Source: Clostridiales bacterium (GTDB taxonomy: Bacteria; Bacillota; Clostridia; Caldicoprobacterales; UBA3941). Taken from it: a DNA stretch of 7,793 bases. The stretch is taken from the NCBI GenBank assembly GCA_012522165.1, contig JAAYKZ010000249.1, positions 1 to 7,793 of the forward strand. Reading direction: 5' to 3'. The position numbers were made by a program, and so were the translations under genes. This document shows positions 1 through 6,997 of this stretch, in pieces. How positions within the stretch are numbered: position 1 is the stretch's first letter; each line of letters opens with the position of its first letter. The notes under the pieces were generated by a model that saw only the letters and a list, made by a program, of their open reading frames with translations, had not been told where the DNA came from and did not search any database.

Positions 1-1
1 A

Positions 2-631
2 CCACGCATAGATGGAATAATCAAGGGCAAAGCAATAGAAAAGTATTTAAAGAACTTAACCAATGATATTAATATAAAGGATATTAAAACGCCTTTAGCT
101 ATACCAGCAGTGGATATAAATAAAGCCAGGACTGTTATGTTTGTAAATAAAATAAAATATACTCCTACAGAAGAGGATAAAACCATATATATTAATGATG
201 CACCCCTATATAAAGCTATAAGGGCAAGTATAGCTATTCCTGTTGTTTTTAAACCAGCCATTGTTGATGGAAGGCGCTTAGTGGATGGAGGAGTTACAGA
301 TAATCTTCCTATTGATATTCTGAAGAAAATGGGTGCTAAAAAAGTAATAGGGGTAGATTTAGGATATAATGGTCAGCTTCGAAGGGATATTGATAATATA
401 ATTGAGATAGGAAGCCAGTCCTTGGATATTATGGCATATCAGATTACTTCTTTAAAAAGCCATGGTGCGGATTATATATTAAGGCCTGGAATATATGATG
501 TTGCAGCAAGAGATGCAAAAAAGATTATAGAATGTATAGATCGAGGTTACAATTCTACTAAAGAAAATATAAAAATGATAAAAAAGGCTATTAATAGTAG
601 GTCTTCGACATCACTGTTCTACACAATATAA
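2..631 (+). CDS. Patatin-like phospholipase, 3' part (5' end outside window)
   Basis: The frame is open from the left window edge and ends with TAA at 629-631, giving about 209 residues of the C-terminal part of a bacterial patatin-like (RssA-type) lipid acyl hydrolase. The DGG motif that carries the catalytic Asp of the Ser-Asp dyad is visible as LVDGG (Asp codon 284-286), followed by TDNLP. Before it, RASIAIPVVFKP is the usual family segment, and the KTPLAIPAVDIN stretch is also typical. The nucleophile motif GXSXG and the oxyanion glycines lie upstream, outside the window, so an intact active site cannot be confirmed. A GTG at 110 is not the start, because coherent family sequence continues upstream of it. 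Family members hydrolyse acyl esters of phospholipids or related lipids; the substrate here is unknown. No hairpin terminator follows the stop, so readthrough into the DivIVA-like gene is possible. Confidence 0.88.
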   Translation, partial: PRIDGIIKGKAIEKYLKNLTNDINIKDIKTPLAIPAVDINKARTVMFVNKIKYTPTEEDKTIYINDAPLYKAIRASIAIPVVFKPAIVDGRRLVDGGVTDNLPIDILKKMGAKKVIGVDLGYNGQLRRDIDNIIEIGSQSLDIMAYQITSLKSHGADYILRPGIYDVAARDAKKIIECIDRGYNSTKENIKMIKKAINSRSSTSLFYTI

Positions 632-632
632 A
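605..632 (+). promoter_or_regulatory. Candidate sigma-A type promoter for the DivIVA-like gene
   Basis: TCGACA at 605-610 matches five of six bases of the -35 consensus TTGACA. TATAAA at 627-632 matches five of six of the -10 consensus, with a 16-base spacer. It overlaps the end of the patatin gene and would give a leader of roughly 60 bases before the ATG at 703. In such AT-rich DNA a match like this can occur by chance, so this is a suggestion only. Confidence 0.25.
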
Positions 633-702
633 TTATAGCCATGGTATAGTATATGTAGGTTAAGTATATATTATAAATTCTAGAGGAGGAGCCAGCTTAC
701 AA

Positions 703-1200
703 ATGAAGAGATTATTTAAGGCGTCACTTTTTGGATATAATAGAAAACAAGTGAATGGATATATATTGAGTCTTAGAAAGGATTATGAAAGAGAACTTTC
801 TAAGAAAAAAGATAGAATGCTGGAGTTAAGCCAAGAAAACAGGGATCTAAAGTCAAAACTAATAGAATATGAGGAAAGACTATCTGACTATGAAGAACGA
901 GAAAAATTTATATCTAAAGCCCTAGTTAAGGCTGAGGAAAGTGCTCAATCAATAATGAAGGAATGTTATCGTAGAGTAGACATGGAAAAATATAAGATAA
1001 AGCAAGAACAGGAAAAATGGAAGATTAGGGAAAGGGAAATCATTAGACAGTTACTTGAATTTCAAAAAGAGGCCTATTCTCTTATGGAGTCTTTTCAATC
1101 AGAGATTAATTATCTAACTTCAAAAGAATTGATTCAGCTTCATAATGATGAAGATAAGTCTGATGATAAAGAGGAAATCCTTAATGTTAGTTCTATGTAG
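703..1200 (+). CDS. DivIVA-domain-like coiled-coil protein
   Basis: A 165-residue soluble, highly charged protein. Residues 3-25 contain the pattern FKASLFGYNRKQVNGYI, which resembles the N-terminal DivIVA/GpsB membrane-targeting segment, where a GY(D/N)xxxV(D/N)xYI-type motif leads into a coiled coil. Residues 25 to about 130 are rich in Glu, Lys, Arg and Leu with heptad-like spacing, consistent with a long coiled coil. The C-terminal 20 residues are acidic and probably disordered. DivIVA proteins bind curved membrane and recruit division, wall or chromosome-anchoring factors; the specific role here is unknown. It is shorter than classical clostridial DivIVA and is not next to the ylm genes, so I do not call it divIVA itself. 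The AGGAGG at 684-689 lies 13 bases before the ATG, longer than usual, but no in-frame start lies nearer and the motif requires this start. The gene ends in TAG and is followed at once by a strong terminator. Confidence 0.75.
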   Translation: MKRLFKASLFGYNRKQVNGYILSLRKDYERELSKKKDRMLELSQENRDLKSKLIEYEERLSDYEEREKFISKALVKAEESAQSIMKECYRRVDMEKYKIKQEQEKWKIREREIIRQLLEFQKEAYSLMESFQSEINYLTSKELIQLHNDEDKSDDKEEILNVSSM

Positions 1201-1221
1201 CAAAAGCACTCTTTGTAAAAC

Positions 1222-1280
1222 AATACTTCCAAAGTAGACATCTAATTAAATTTAGATTATCTACTTGGAGGTATTTTTTT
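1222..1280 (+). terminator. Intrinsic terminator after the DivIVA-like gene
   Basis: The left arm starting at 1222 (AATACTTCCA then AGTAGA, with one bulged A) pairs with the right arm TCTACTTGGAGGTATT at 1260-1275, including one G-U pair. An inner stem ATCTAA/TTAGAT closes a loop of TTAAAT, separated from the outer stem by a small internal loop. A run of seven T follows (1274-1280). This is a long, typical Rho-independent terminator that separates the patatin/DivIVA-like unit from tepA. Confidence 0.9.
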
Positions 1281-1299
1281 ATATAGGGGAACAATAATA
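1271..1299 (+). promoter_or_regulatory. Weak candidate forespore (sigma-G-like) promoter before tepA
   Basis: GTATT at 1271-1275 resembles the sigma-G -35 element (GHATR, four of five). AATAATA at 1293-1299 resembles the -10 element (CATNHTA, six of seven), with a 17-base spacer. No convincing sigma-A promoter is visible between the terminator and tepA. The match overlaps the terminator T-run and lies in AT-rich sequence. The argument for it is partly biological: as I recall, B. subtilis tepA is a forespore gene. Confidence 0.2.
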
Positions 1300-1328
1300 A
1301 AAATACAATAATGAAAATAAGAAGAAAT

Positions 1329-1335
1329 AGGTGAT
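1329..1335 (+). promoter_or_regulatory. Shine-Dalgarno that sets the tepA start
   Basis: AGGTGAT matches the 3' part of the AGGAGGTGATC complement of the 16S rRNA tail. Its GG lies eight bases before ATG 1340. It overlaps the alternative GTG at 1331, so the ATG at 1340 is the better start. Confidence 0.65.
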
Positions 1336-1339
1336 AGCC

Positions 1340-2062
1340 ATGATAGTAATTGAAAACAAAAAAAATATTAGTGATCAGGAGGATATTCAAAGCAAAGGAA
1401 AAGCTGGTGAAAACATAAAGGATTATGGAACTATTAACGTTCCAGGACCTCCTCCCAGCAATATTCATTGCCTTACAATAATAGGCCAAATAGAGGGACA
1501 TATGGTCTTGCCACCGCAGAATAAAACAACTAAATATGAACACCTTATTCCTCAATTAGTGGCTATTGAAGAGAGTAAGGATATAGAAGGAATAATATTG
1601 ATATTAAACACAGTAGGAGGGGATGTAGAAGCTGGACTGGCCATTGCAGAGATGATAAGCACCATGTCAAAACCATCGGTTTCTTTAGTTTTAGGGGGAG
1701 GACATAGTATAGGAGTTCCTCTATCTGTATGTGCCGATTATTCTTTTATTGCATCCACTGCTACTATGACAATACATCCAATTCGGATGACTGGAGTTAT
1801 AATAGGTGTTCCTCAAACCTATGAGTATTTCAATAAAATGCAGGAAAGAGTTGTCAATTTTGTTACGAGGCATTGTAAAATTTCAAAGGAAAAATTTAAT
1901 GAACTTATGCTTAGAACTGGAGAGCTGGCCAATGATGTAGGAACGGTTTTGGTAGGTGAGGAAGCTGTAGAGCATGGACTAATAGATGAAGTAGGAGGTT
2001 TATATGATGCTATAAAGAAATTAAGGGAACTGATTTCTATTGGAAAAGAGGAGGGGAAGTAG
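1340..2062 (+). CDS. tepA: TepA/YmfB, ClpP-fold serine protease of spore formers
   Basis: A 240-residue ClpP-fold protein of the TepA (YmfB) branch. Residues 1-40 are a hydrophilic, Pro-rich lead-in ending in NVPGPPPSN. Residues 90-94 (NTVGG) match the oxyanion-hole segment, NSPGG in ClpP. Residues 119-126 (GGGHSIGV) carry the likely nucleophile Ser123, and TMTIHPIRMTG carries the likely catalytic His146. The tail AVEHGLIDEVGG matches the ClpP 'EA..YGLID' end. In B. subtilis TepA was first linked to protein translocation and later to degradation of small acid-soluble spore proteins during spore outgrowth; the latter role fits the neighbours ylzJ and spoIIIE. ATG 1340 is preferred over GTG 1331 on Shine-Dalgarno position. 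The TAG stop overlaps the GTG start of ylzJ by one base, indicating coupled translation. Family assignment is firm; the exact substrate is inferred. Confidence 0.92.
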   Translation: MIVIENKKNISDQEDIQSKGKAGENIKDYGTINVPGPPPSNIHCLTIIGQIEGHMVLPPQNKTTKYEHLIPQLVAIEESKDIEGIILILNTVGGDVEAGLAIAEMISTMSKPSVSLVLGGGHSIGVPLSVCADYSFIASTATMTIHPIRMTGVIIGVPQTYEYFNKMQERVVNFVTRHCKISKEKFNELMLRTGELANDVGTVLVGEEAVEHGLIDEVGGLYDAIKKLRELISIGKEEGK

Positions 2063-2316
2063 TGGTCATTTATTCAATTATTCCTGTAGAAACCATTTTT
2101 CAAAGTCAACAAGAAGAAGGCAAGGGAAAAAATAGTAAAATTATAGAGATAAATAATATTAAAGTGGAGGCCAAACTGATAGAAGAGGATATTTATGAGA
2201 TTCAAAGAGTCTACTCAACCAATGTCCAAGATTATTTACAGCCTTGGTTACAGCCTGGTACTAGAATAAGATTAAGTTATCAGATTGATAATCTTTTTCC
2301 CCAAAATCGGTGGTAA
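2062..2316 (+). CDS. ylzJ: YlzJ-like family protein
   Basis: An 84-residue protein of the small YlzJ-like family, whose molecular function I do not know. Recognisable features are the N-terminal VIYSIIPVETIF and the C-terminal DYLQPWLQPGTRI (about residues 57-69). These match the family pattern of an initial 'xYxxxPxExIF' and a late 'xxQPGxxx' box. There is no signal peptide or clear membrane segment. The GTG start shares its first base with the last base of the tepA TAG, and the AGGAGGGG-like site at 2049-2056 gives good spacing. In Firmicutes this gene typically lies between tepA and spoIIIE, as here except for the added uppP. The constant linkage suggests a role tied to sporulation or to TepA, but that is inference. 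Confidence 0.85.
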   Translation: MVIYSIIPVETIFQSQQEEGKGKNSKIIEINNIKVEAKLIEEDIYEIQRVYSTNVQDYLQPWLQPGTRIRLSYQIDNLFPQNRW

Positions 2317-2325
2317 GGTTAGAGT

Positions 2326-2334
2326 AAAGGTGAT
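2326..2334 (+). promoter_or_regulatory. Strong Shine-Dalgarno aimed at the pre-uppP mini-ORF
   Basis: AAAGGTGAT is a strong ribosome-binding site. Its spacing fits the TTG at 2339 best (GG eight bases before the codon), a little better than the TTG at 2343, and it is far from the uppP start chosen at 2385. It has the same form and spacing as the site before tepA. Confidence 0.5.
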
Positions 2335-2338
2335 ATAA

Positions 2339-2380
2339 TTGATTGAGGCCATTTTATCTATTTACTTTGAAAGGGGTTAG
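2339..2380 (+). other. Possible 13-codon mini-ORF before uppP
   Basis: TTG at 2339 opens a 13-codon frame, LIEAILSIYFERG (initiator read as Met), ending in TAG at 2378-2380. It has a well-spaced Shine-Dalgarno at 2326-2334. The stop lies four bases before the uppP TTG at 2385, and the uppP Shine-Dalgarno lies inside its last codons, so a coupled leader peptide is conceivable. The first codons (IEAIL) faintly resemble a UppP N-terminus, so it could also be a relic of an older start. It may be chance. Confidence 0.2.
2371..2376 (+). promoter_or_regulatory. Shine-Dalgarno that sets the uppP start
   Basis: AAGGGG lies eight bases before TTG 2385. It supports this start over TTG 2343, which would add 14 residues (RPFYLFTLKGVRV and the initiator) that I do not recognise from UppP proteins. 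Confidence 0.6.
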
Positions 2381-2384
2381 GGTT

Positions 2385-3221
2385 TTGAGTATTTTTCATG
2401 CAATTCTACTAGGATTAATTCAAGGACTGACAGAATTCTTGCCTATCAGCAGTTCTGGCCATTTAGTAGCCTTTCAACAAATTTTGGCTATACCCGGAGC
2501 TAGCCTGGCAGTAGATGTAGCTCTCCACTTGGGAACTTTAGTAGCAGTATTTGTCTTTTATTGGCATGATATTTTGGGAATGGTAAAAGAATTTTTTCTA
2601 TGGATAGGAGAACTATTAGGAATAAGAAAGCCTAAATATAAAAGCAATAATGGCTATAGAACAATGATGATTATGATAATAATCGCTACTATACCAACAG
2701 CTCTTATTGGGCTTATCTTTAATGATATATTTGAAAAAGCCTTTTCATCTATTAAGGTGGTTGGCTTTACCTTGCTTATAACTGGTACTTTTTTATGGAT
2801 ATCCAACAGAATAAGAAGGGGCAGAAAACAGGCAAAAGACATTTCGGTATTAGATGCAATAACTGTAGGATTGATACAAGGTATGGCTATTACTCCAGGA
2901 ATTTCTAGGTCAGGCTCTACTATTTTTGGTGGTATGTTAAGAGGATTTAGTATGGAGCTTGCAACCAAGTTTTCTTTCCTTTTATCTATCCCTGCTATTT
3001 TAGGTGCAGCTTTATTAGAAGGGAAAAAGGTTTTAGAGCAGGGGCAATTATTTACAGATGGATTGCCTATGTTTATAGGATTTGTTGTAGCAGCTGTTTC
3101 TGGGTTTTTTGCTATTAAGTTTTTGGTAAGCTTAATAAACAAAAGGAAATTACATTATTTTTCATACTATTGTTGGGGAGTAGGTATATTGATTGTTATA
3201 TACTCTCTAGTGATACATTAG
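2385..3221 (+). CDS. uppP: Undecaprenyl-diphosphate phosphatase UppP (BacA)
   Basis: A 278-residue polytopic membrane enzyme that removes a phosphate from undecaprenyl diphosphate, recycling the lipid carrier for peptidoglycan and other wall polymers; overproduction is known to confer bacitracin resistance. Residues 9-26 (LGLIQGLTEFLPISSSGH) hold the (E/Q)xxxE motif, here Gln13 and Glu17, plus the Ser-rich loop. Residues 171-180 (PGISRSGSTI) hold the second signature with the catalytic Arg175. Between and after these are several hydrophobic membrane segments and a basic loop (NRIRRGRKQAK). Length is normal for the family. The TTG at 2385 gives the usual short N-terminus and has a good Shine-Dalgarno; TTG 2343 would lengthen it by 14 residues. 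The gene sits between ylzJ and ftsK, which I recall as near neighbours in other Firmicutes, so it looks inserted. A hairpin follows its TAG stop directly. Confidence 0.95.
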   Translation: MSIFHAILLGLIQGLTEFLPISSSGHLVAFQQILAIPGASLAVDVALHLGTLVAVFVFYWHDILGMVKEFFLWIGELLGIRKPKYKSNNGYRTMMIMIIIATIPTALIGLIFNDIFEKAFSSIKVVGFTLLITGTFLWISNRIRRGRKQAKDISVLDAITVGLIQGMAITPGISRSGSTIFGGMLRGFSMELATKFSFLLSIPAILGAALLEGKKVLEQGQLFTDGLPMFIGFVVAAVSGFFAIKFLVSLINKRKLHYFSYYCWGVGILIVIYSLVIH

Positions 3222-3277
3222 CCTACCATTATCACAAGCACAGAAACAGCTGTGCTTGTTCCCTTTTGTGGTAAGGC
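3221..3277 (+). terminator. Hairpin after uppP, probable terminator
   Basis: A perfect 10-bp stem, ACAAGCACAG at 3234-3243 and CTGTGCTTGT at 3250-3259, closes a six-base loop. It is followed by TCCCTTTT, a poor T-tract. An outer stem, GCCTACCA at 3221-3228 with TGGTAAGGC at 3269-3277 (one bulged A), could extend it. The strong inner stem suggests termination between uppP and ftsK, but the weak T-run means it may be leaky. It lies within the leader region of ftsK. Confidence 0.65.
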
Positions 3278-3307
3278 AGAACAATGATATATAACTGAGG
3301 TGGTACC

Positions 3308-5632
3308 ATGGCCAAAAAGGTGGCTAAATCAAAAAAACCTAAAACTAAGAGAAAGAGAAAGCAGAGCAGGAAAAATGAGTATATAGGAGTTTTTATTATT
3401 GGATTGGGTCTTTTTGCACTACTTAGCATTTATACTTCTTCTGCAGGTATAGTTGGGATATATTTTGATAGAATTCTAAAGGGTTTGTTCGGTGTAATTG
3501 CTTATCTTATGCCCTTATTTATTGTTTTTATGGGTATATTGACCATTATGGCACATTACAAGAATGTTAATAAGGCCAAATTGGGATTAACATTGTTCTC
3601 TATTATTCTTGTCTTTCAGTTAGTTCATCTTTTTTACATAAATGAATTAGATAATGCACGGCTTTGGTCTTTTATCATAGATTCCTATAATAAAGGTATT
3701 GATATTCGTGGCACAGGTGCTCTCTTTTCTCCTATGGTTTATCTTATATACAAGCTGTTTGGATACTTGGGTAGTTTTTTGTTTCTAATCACTTTGCTTA
3801 TTATAGATATTTTGTTGTTAACTAATCTCTCACTAAAACAATTGGGCACTGATTTATATAGCAACGTTAAGGAGAGAATTTATGTAAAGCGTAAAACAAA
3901 AGCCAATGAGGCCGATAGGATAGATGAAGAAGAAGCAAAAACCAAGGTTTTTGAAGGTGAAACCATTGAGATTGACTCATTTAGTAAAGAGGAAGTTGAC
4001 CCTATTCCCTTAAAGGATGCTTTTGAAGGCTATGATCAAAAAAGCAAGCTAGATGAAGCAGAAACTGATATAAAAATCATTGAGTTCAATAGTCAAGGTG
4101 ATAAAGAAGAAAAAAGTAAAAAGAAACCATATTTGCCATCAACTAAAGATGATAAGGTCGAAGCTATAGATATCCCTATATCAAATAAAACAACAGATTC
4201 CATAAGCTATTCTTTTCCTCCTATAGAATTATTGAAGAAACCTGATAATTCCAAGGAGTCAAAGATTAGCAGTTCTAAACTAAAGAGTAACGCAAAATTA
4301 TTAGAGGACACCTTGGCCAGCTTTGGAATTTCTGCCAAGGTGCTTCAGGTAAGCAGAGGGCCTGCTATAACCAGGTACGAGCTGCAACCAGCACCAGGGG
4401 TAAAGGTAAGTAGAATAGTTAATCTTGCCGATGATATTGCCTTAAATCTTGCTGCTTCTGGTATAAGAATAGAGGCTCCTATACCGGGCAAAGCAGCAGT
4501 AGGGGTTGAAGTGCCTAATAAAAATATATCCCCAGTTTTGATTCGGGAAGTACTGGAATCTAATGTCTTCCTAAAGCATCCGTCTAAGTTGAGTTTTGCT
4601 TTAGGCAAGGATATTGCTGGCAAAGCCATTGTAGCAGATATTGCCAAGATGCCTCATCTGCTAGTAGCGGGTGCTACAGGTTCAGGAAAGAGCGTATGTA
4701 TAAATAGTCTCATAGTTAGTATTCTATATAAGGCTTCTCCGGAAGATGTAAAATTAATACTAATTGATCCAAAGGTAGTAGAATTAAACCATTTCAATGG
4801 AATTCCTCACTTGCTGATACCTGTAGTTACAGATCCCAAAAAGGCGGCAGGTGCTTTAAATTGGGCTGTACAGGAAATGACTAGCAGATACAAGTTATTT
4901 GCTGATAAAGGTGTTAAGGATCTACATAGCTATAACGAGAAAATAAAAGAACCTGAAGATAAAAAATTACCTCAAATTATCGTTATAGTTGATGAATTGG
5001 CAGATTTAATGATGGTGGCACCAGGTGATGTGGAAGATGCCATCTGCAGGTTAGCACAGATGGCAAGAGCAGCTGGAATTCATCTAGTTATTGCTACTCA
5101 ACGTCCATCAGTAGATGTTATTACAGGTCTTATTAAGGCCAATATACCTTCTAGAATCGCTTTTGCTGTTTCATCCCACGGTGATTCCAGGGCCATATTG
5201 GATATGGGAGGAGCTGAAAAATTACTGGGCAGGGGAGATATGATATTTTATCCAGTTGGCGCAAGTAAACCTATTAGGGTTCAAGGTTGCTTTGTATCAG
5301 AACATGAGGTAGATGCCGTAGTAAGTCATATTAAGGATTCTTACCAAACACCATCCTATGATATGGATGTGATTGAAGAAATTGCTGTAGATAAGGAAGA
5401 ACAGATTGATGATGATTGCGATGAACTTCTGCCCGAAGCCATTGAGATAGTTATAGATGCAGGACAAGCCTCTATATCCATGCTGCAAAGGCGGTTGAGA
5501 GTAGGTTATGCAAGGGCTGCCCGTATGATTGATGAAATGGAAGCAAGAGGTATTGTAAGTGGATTTGAAGGAAGCAAACCAAGGAAAGTACTAATAACTA
5601 GAGAAGAGTTTGAGGAATTATATAGAGAATAA
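3308..5632 (+). CDS. spoIIIE: FtsK/SpoIIIE family DNA translocase
   Basis: A 774-residue membrane-anchored, ATP-driven DNA pump that moves chromosomal DNA across the division or sporulation septum. After a very basic N-terminus (residues 1-22) come hydrophobic segments at about 24-44, 57-80, 92-110 and 138-172, consistent with a four-pass FtsK membrane domain. Residues 180-325 form a charged, low-complexity linker. The motor follows: Walker A GATGSGKS at 455-462, Walker B IIVIVDEL at 557-564 (Asp562, Glu563), then ATQRPSVDVITG at 596-607. Residues 705-770 are the winged-helix gamma domain, with SMLQRRLRVGYARAARMIDE, which in this family reads polar DNA motifs. The membrane domain excludes soluble SftA. 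Whether it acts as FtsK, SpoIIIE or both cannot be decided from sequence; the tepA/ylzJ/rimO/pgsA context favours the spoIIIE locus. ATG 3308 has GAGGTGGT at 3297-3304. rimO begins 15 bases after the stop. Confidence 0.95.
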   Translation: MAKKVAKSKKPKTKRKRKQSRKNEYIGVFIIGLGLFALLSIYTSSAGIVGIYFDRILKGLFGVIAYLMPLFIVFMGILTIMAHYKNVNKAKLGLTLFSIILVFQLVHLFYINELDNARLWSFIIDSYNKGIDIRGTGALFSPMVYLIYKLFGYLGSFLFLITLLIIDILLLTNLSLKQLGTDLYSNVKERIYVKRKTKANEADRIDEEEAKTKVFEGETIEIDSFSKEEVDPIPLKDAFEGYDQKSKLDEAETDIKIIEFNSQGDKEEKSKKKPYLPSTKDDKVEAIDIPISNKTTDSISYSFPPIELLKKPDNSKESKISSSKLKSNAKLLEDTLASFGISAKVLQVSRGPAITRYELQPAPGVKVSRIVNLADDIALNLAASGIRIEAPIPGKAAVGVEVPNKNISPVLIREVLESNVFLKHPSKLSFALGKDIAGKAIVADIAKMPHLLVAGATGSGKSVCINSLIVSILYKASPEDVKLILIDPKVVELNHFNGIPHLLIPVVTDPKKAAGALNWAVQEMTSRYKLFADKGVKDLHSYNEKIKEPEDKKLPQIIVIVDELADLMMVAPGDVEDAICRLAQMARAAGIHLVIATQRPSVDVITGLIKANIPSRIAFAVSSHGDSRAILDMGGAEKLLGRGDMIFYPVGASKPIRVQGCFVSEHEVDAVVSHIKDSYQTPSYDMDVIEEIAVDKEEQIDDDCDELLPEAIEIVIDAGQASISMLQRRLRVGYARAARMIDEMEARGIVSGFEGSKPRKVLITREEFEELYRE

Positions 5633-5647
5633 GGGAGAAGATCAGGT

Positions 5648-6997
5648 ATGGGGAATTTGAGCAAACTAAAAGTAGGTATGATATCCTTAGGATGTTCAAA
5701 AAATCAAGTAGACTCAGAGATTATGTTGGGGCTTATTGACAGAGGGGGATATGAGATTGTCAATCGCTCCGAGGATGCAGACATAATTATAATAAATACC
5801 TGCGGATTTATAGAATCTGCAAAACAAGAAGCTATAGATACAATTTTAGAACAGGCTCTTTATAAAAAACAGGGTAAATGTCAAAAGCTTATTGTTACAG
5901 GCTGCCTGGCACAACGCTATGGTAATGAATTATTAAAGGAGATACCCGAGATTGATAGTGTTGTAGGGACTTCAAGATATACCGATATATTAGAGGTATT
6001 AGAGGAAAAAAGTAGAAAAGAATATATGGGAGATTCCCTTGGCTATTGGGAAACATTGGAACAGGATCCCTACAGAATACTTACTACTCTTCCAGGAACT
6101 GCTTATTTAAAAATTGCTGAAGGGTGCGATAATCGCTGTTCCTACTGTGCTATTCCTTATATAAGGGGAAGCTATAAAAGTCGGACAATGTCCAGTCTTA
6201 TAGAAGAAGCAAAGGGTTAGGCAAAAAAAGGGGTCAAAGAATTAATTGTTATTGCCCAAGATACTACCAGGTACGGCCAGGATTTACACGATGGCACCAA
6301 TCTTGTCAGCCTATTGAAGGAGTTGTGCAAGATAGATGAGTTAAGATGGATCCGGCTTTTGTATTGCTATCCTGACAGAATAACCGACGAGCTATTGGAT
6401 TTAATGGCTGAGGAGAGCAAAATATGCAAGTATTTAGATATTCCTCTTCAACATGTAAATCCCAATATAATAAATAGGATGAATAGACATTTTTCCAAGT
6501 TGCAAGCACAACTATTAATAGATAAAATTAGAAAAAAAGTACCTGAGGTTATTTTAAGGACTACTTACATTGTGGGTTTTCCGGGAGAAGGACGGGACGA
6601 GTTCGAGGAACTTAAAGAATTCATAGAGAATTGGCCTTTCAATCATGCTGGAGTATTTGCTTATTCTAGGGAAGAAGGGACACCTGCAGCTGGATTTTTA
6701 GACCAGGTTGATGATGCAACGAAAATTAAGCGGAAGAATATGCTAATGGCTATACAGCGAAAAATTTCCAAGAGATTCAATAGGAAATTTGTTGACAAAA
6801 TATTGGATGTATTAATTGAGGGAGAGGATTCACCGGGTATTTATATAGGCCGTCATTATGGACAGGCACCTGAGATAGATGGTCATGTTTATGTGCTTAG
6901 TGAAAAGGCTTTAAAACCAGGTGATTTTGTGCCAGTAAAAATTACAAAGGCTTATGATTATGATTTATTGGGGGATCACTATGAATTTAGCAAATAG
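5648..6997 (+). pseudogene. rimO: rimO, S12 methylthiotransferase, interrupted by in-frame TAG
   Basis: RimO is a radical-SAM enzyme that adds a methylthio group to a conserved Asp of ribosomal protein S12. The frame covers 449 codons, a normal length, but codon 191 is TAG (6218-6220). Before it are the UPF0004 domain with Cys16 (LGCSKN), Cys52 (NTCGF) and Cys86 (TGCLAQR), and the radical-SAM cluster motif CDNRCSYC (Cys160, 164, 167). After it, in the same frame, are VIAQDTTRYG, YLDIPLQH, RTTYIVGFPGE, YSREEGT and a C-terminal TRAM domain ending near KAYDYDLLG. No other lesion is visible. By alignment from memory, homologues have Leu here, so TTG to TAG is the simplest change. If real, the product is a 190-residue fragment lacking most of the barrel and the TRAM domain. 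ATG 5648 follows AAGGGAG at 5631-5637. The true 3' end overlaps pgsA by 17 bases. Confidence 0.9.

Noticed and set aside
110..112. GTG as the start of the patatin gene
   Set aside because: Coherent patatin-family sequence continues in frame upstream to the window edge, so the gene starts outside the window.
1193..1555. Minus-strand open frame
   Set aside because: It runs antisense across the terminator and the start of tepA, with no ribosome site or family resemblance.
2654..3142. Minus-strand open frame of 162 codons
   Set aside because: It is an antisense shadow of uppP; its composition mirrors the codons of the real gene.
3266..3294. TTGTGG / TATATA promoter for ftsK
   Set aside because: The transcript would begin at or inside the Shine-Dalgarno at 3297-3304, leaving no room for a working ribosome site.
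6218..6220. Pyrrolysine insertion at the TAG
   Set aside because: RimO is not a known Pyl protein, the position normally holds a hydrophobic residue, and TAG is used as an ordinary stop elsewhere in the window.
6221..6234. A7G4 run just after the rimO TAG as a frameshift site
   Set aside because: The frame before and after the TAG is the same, so a single slip would not restore it, and the run lies downstream of the stop.
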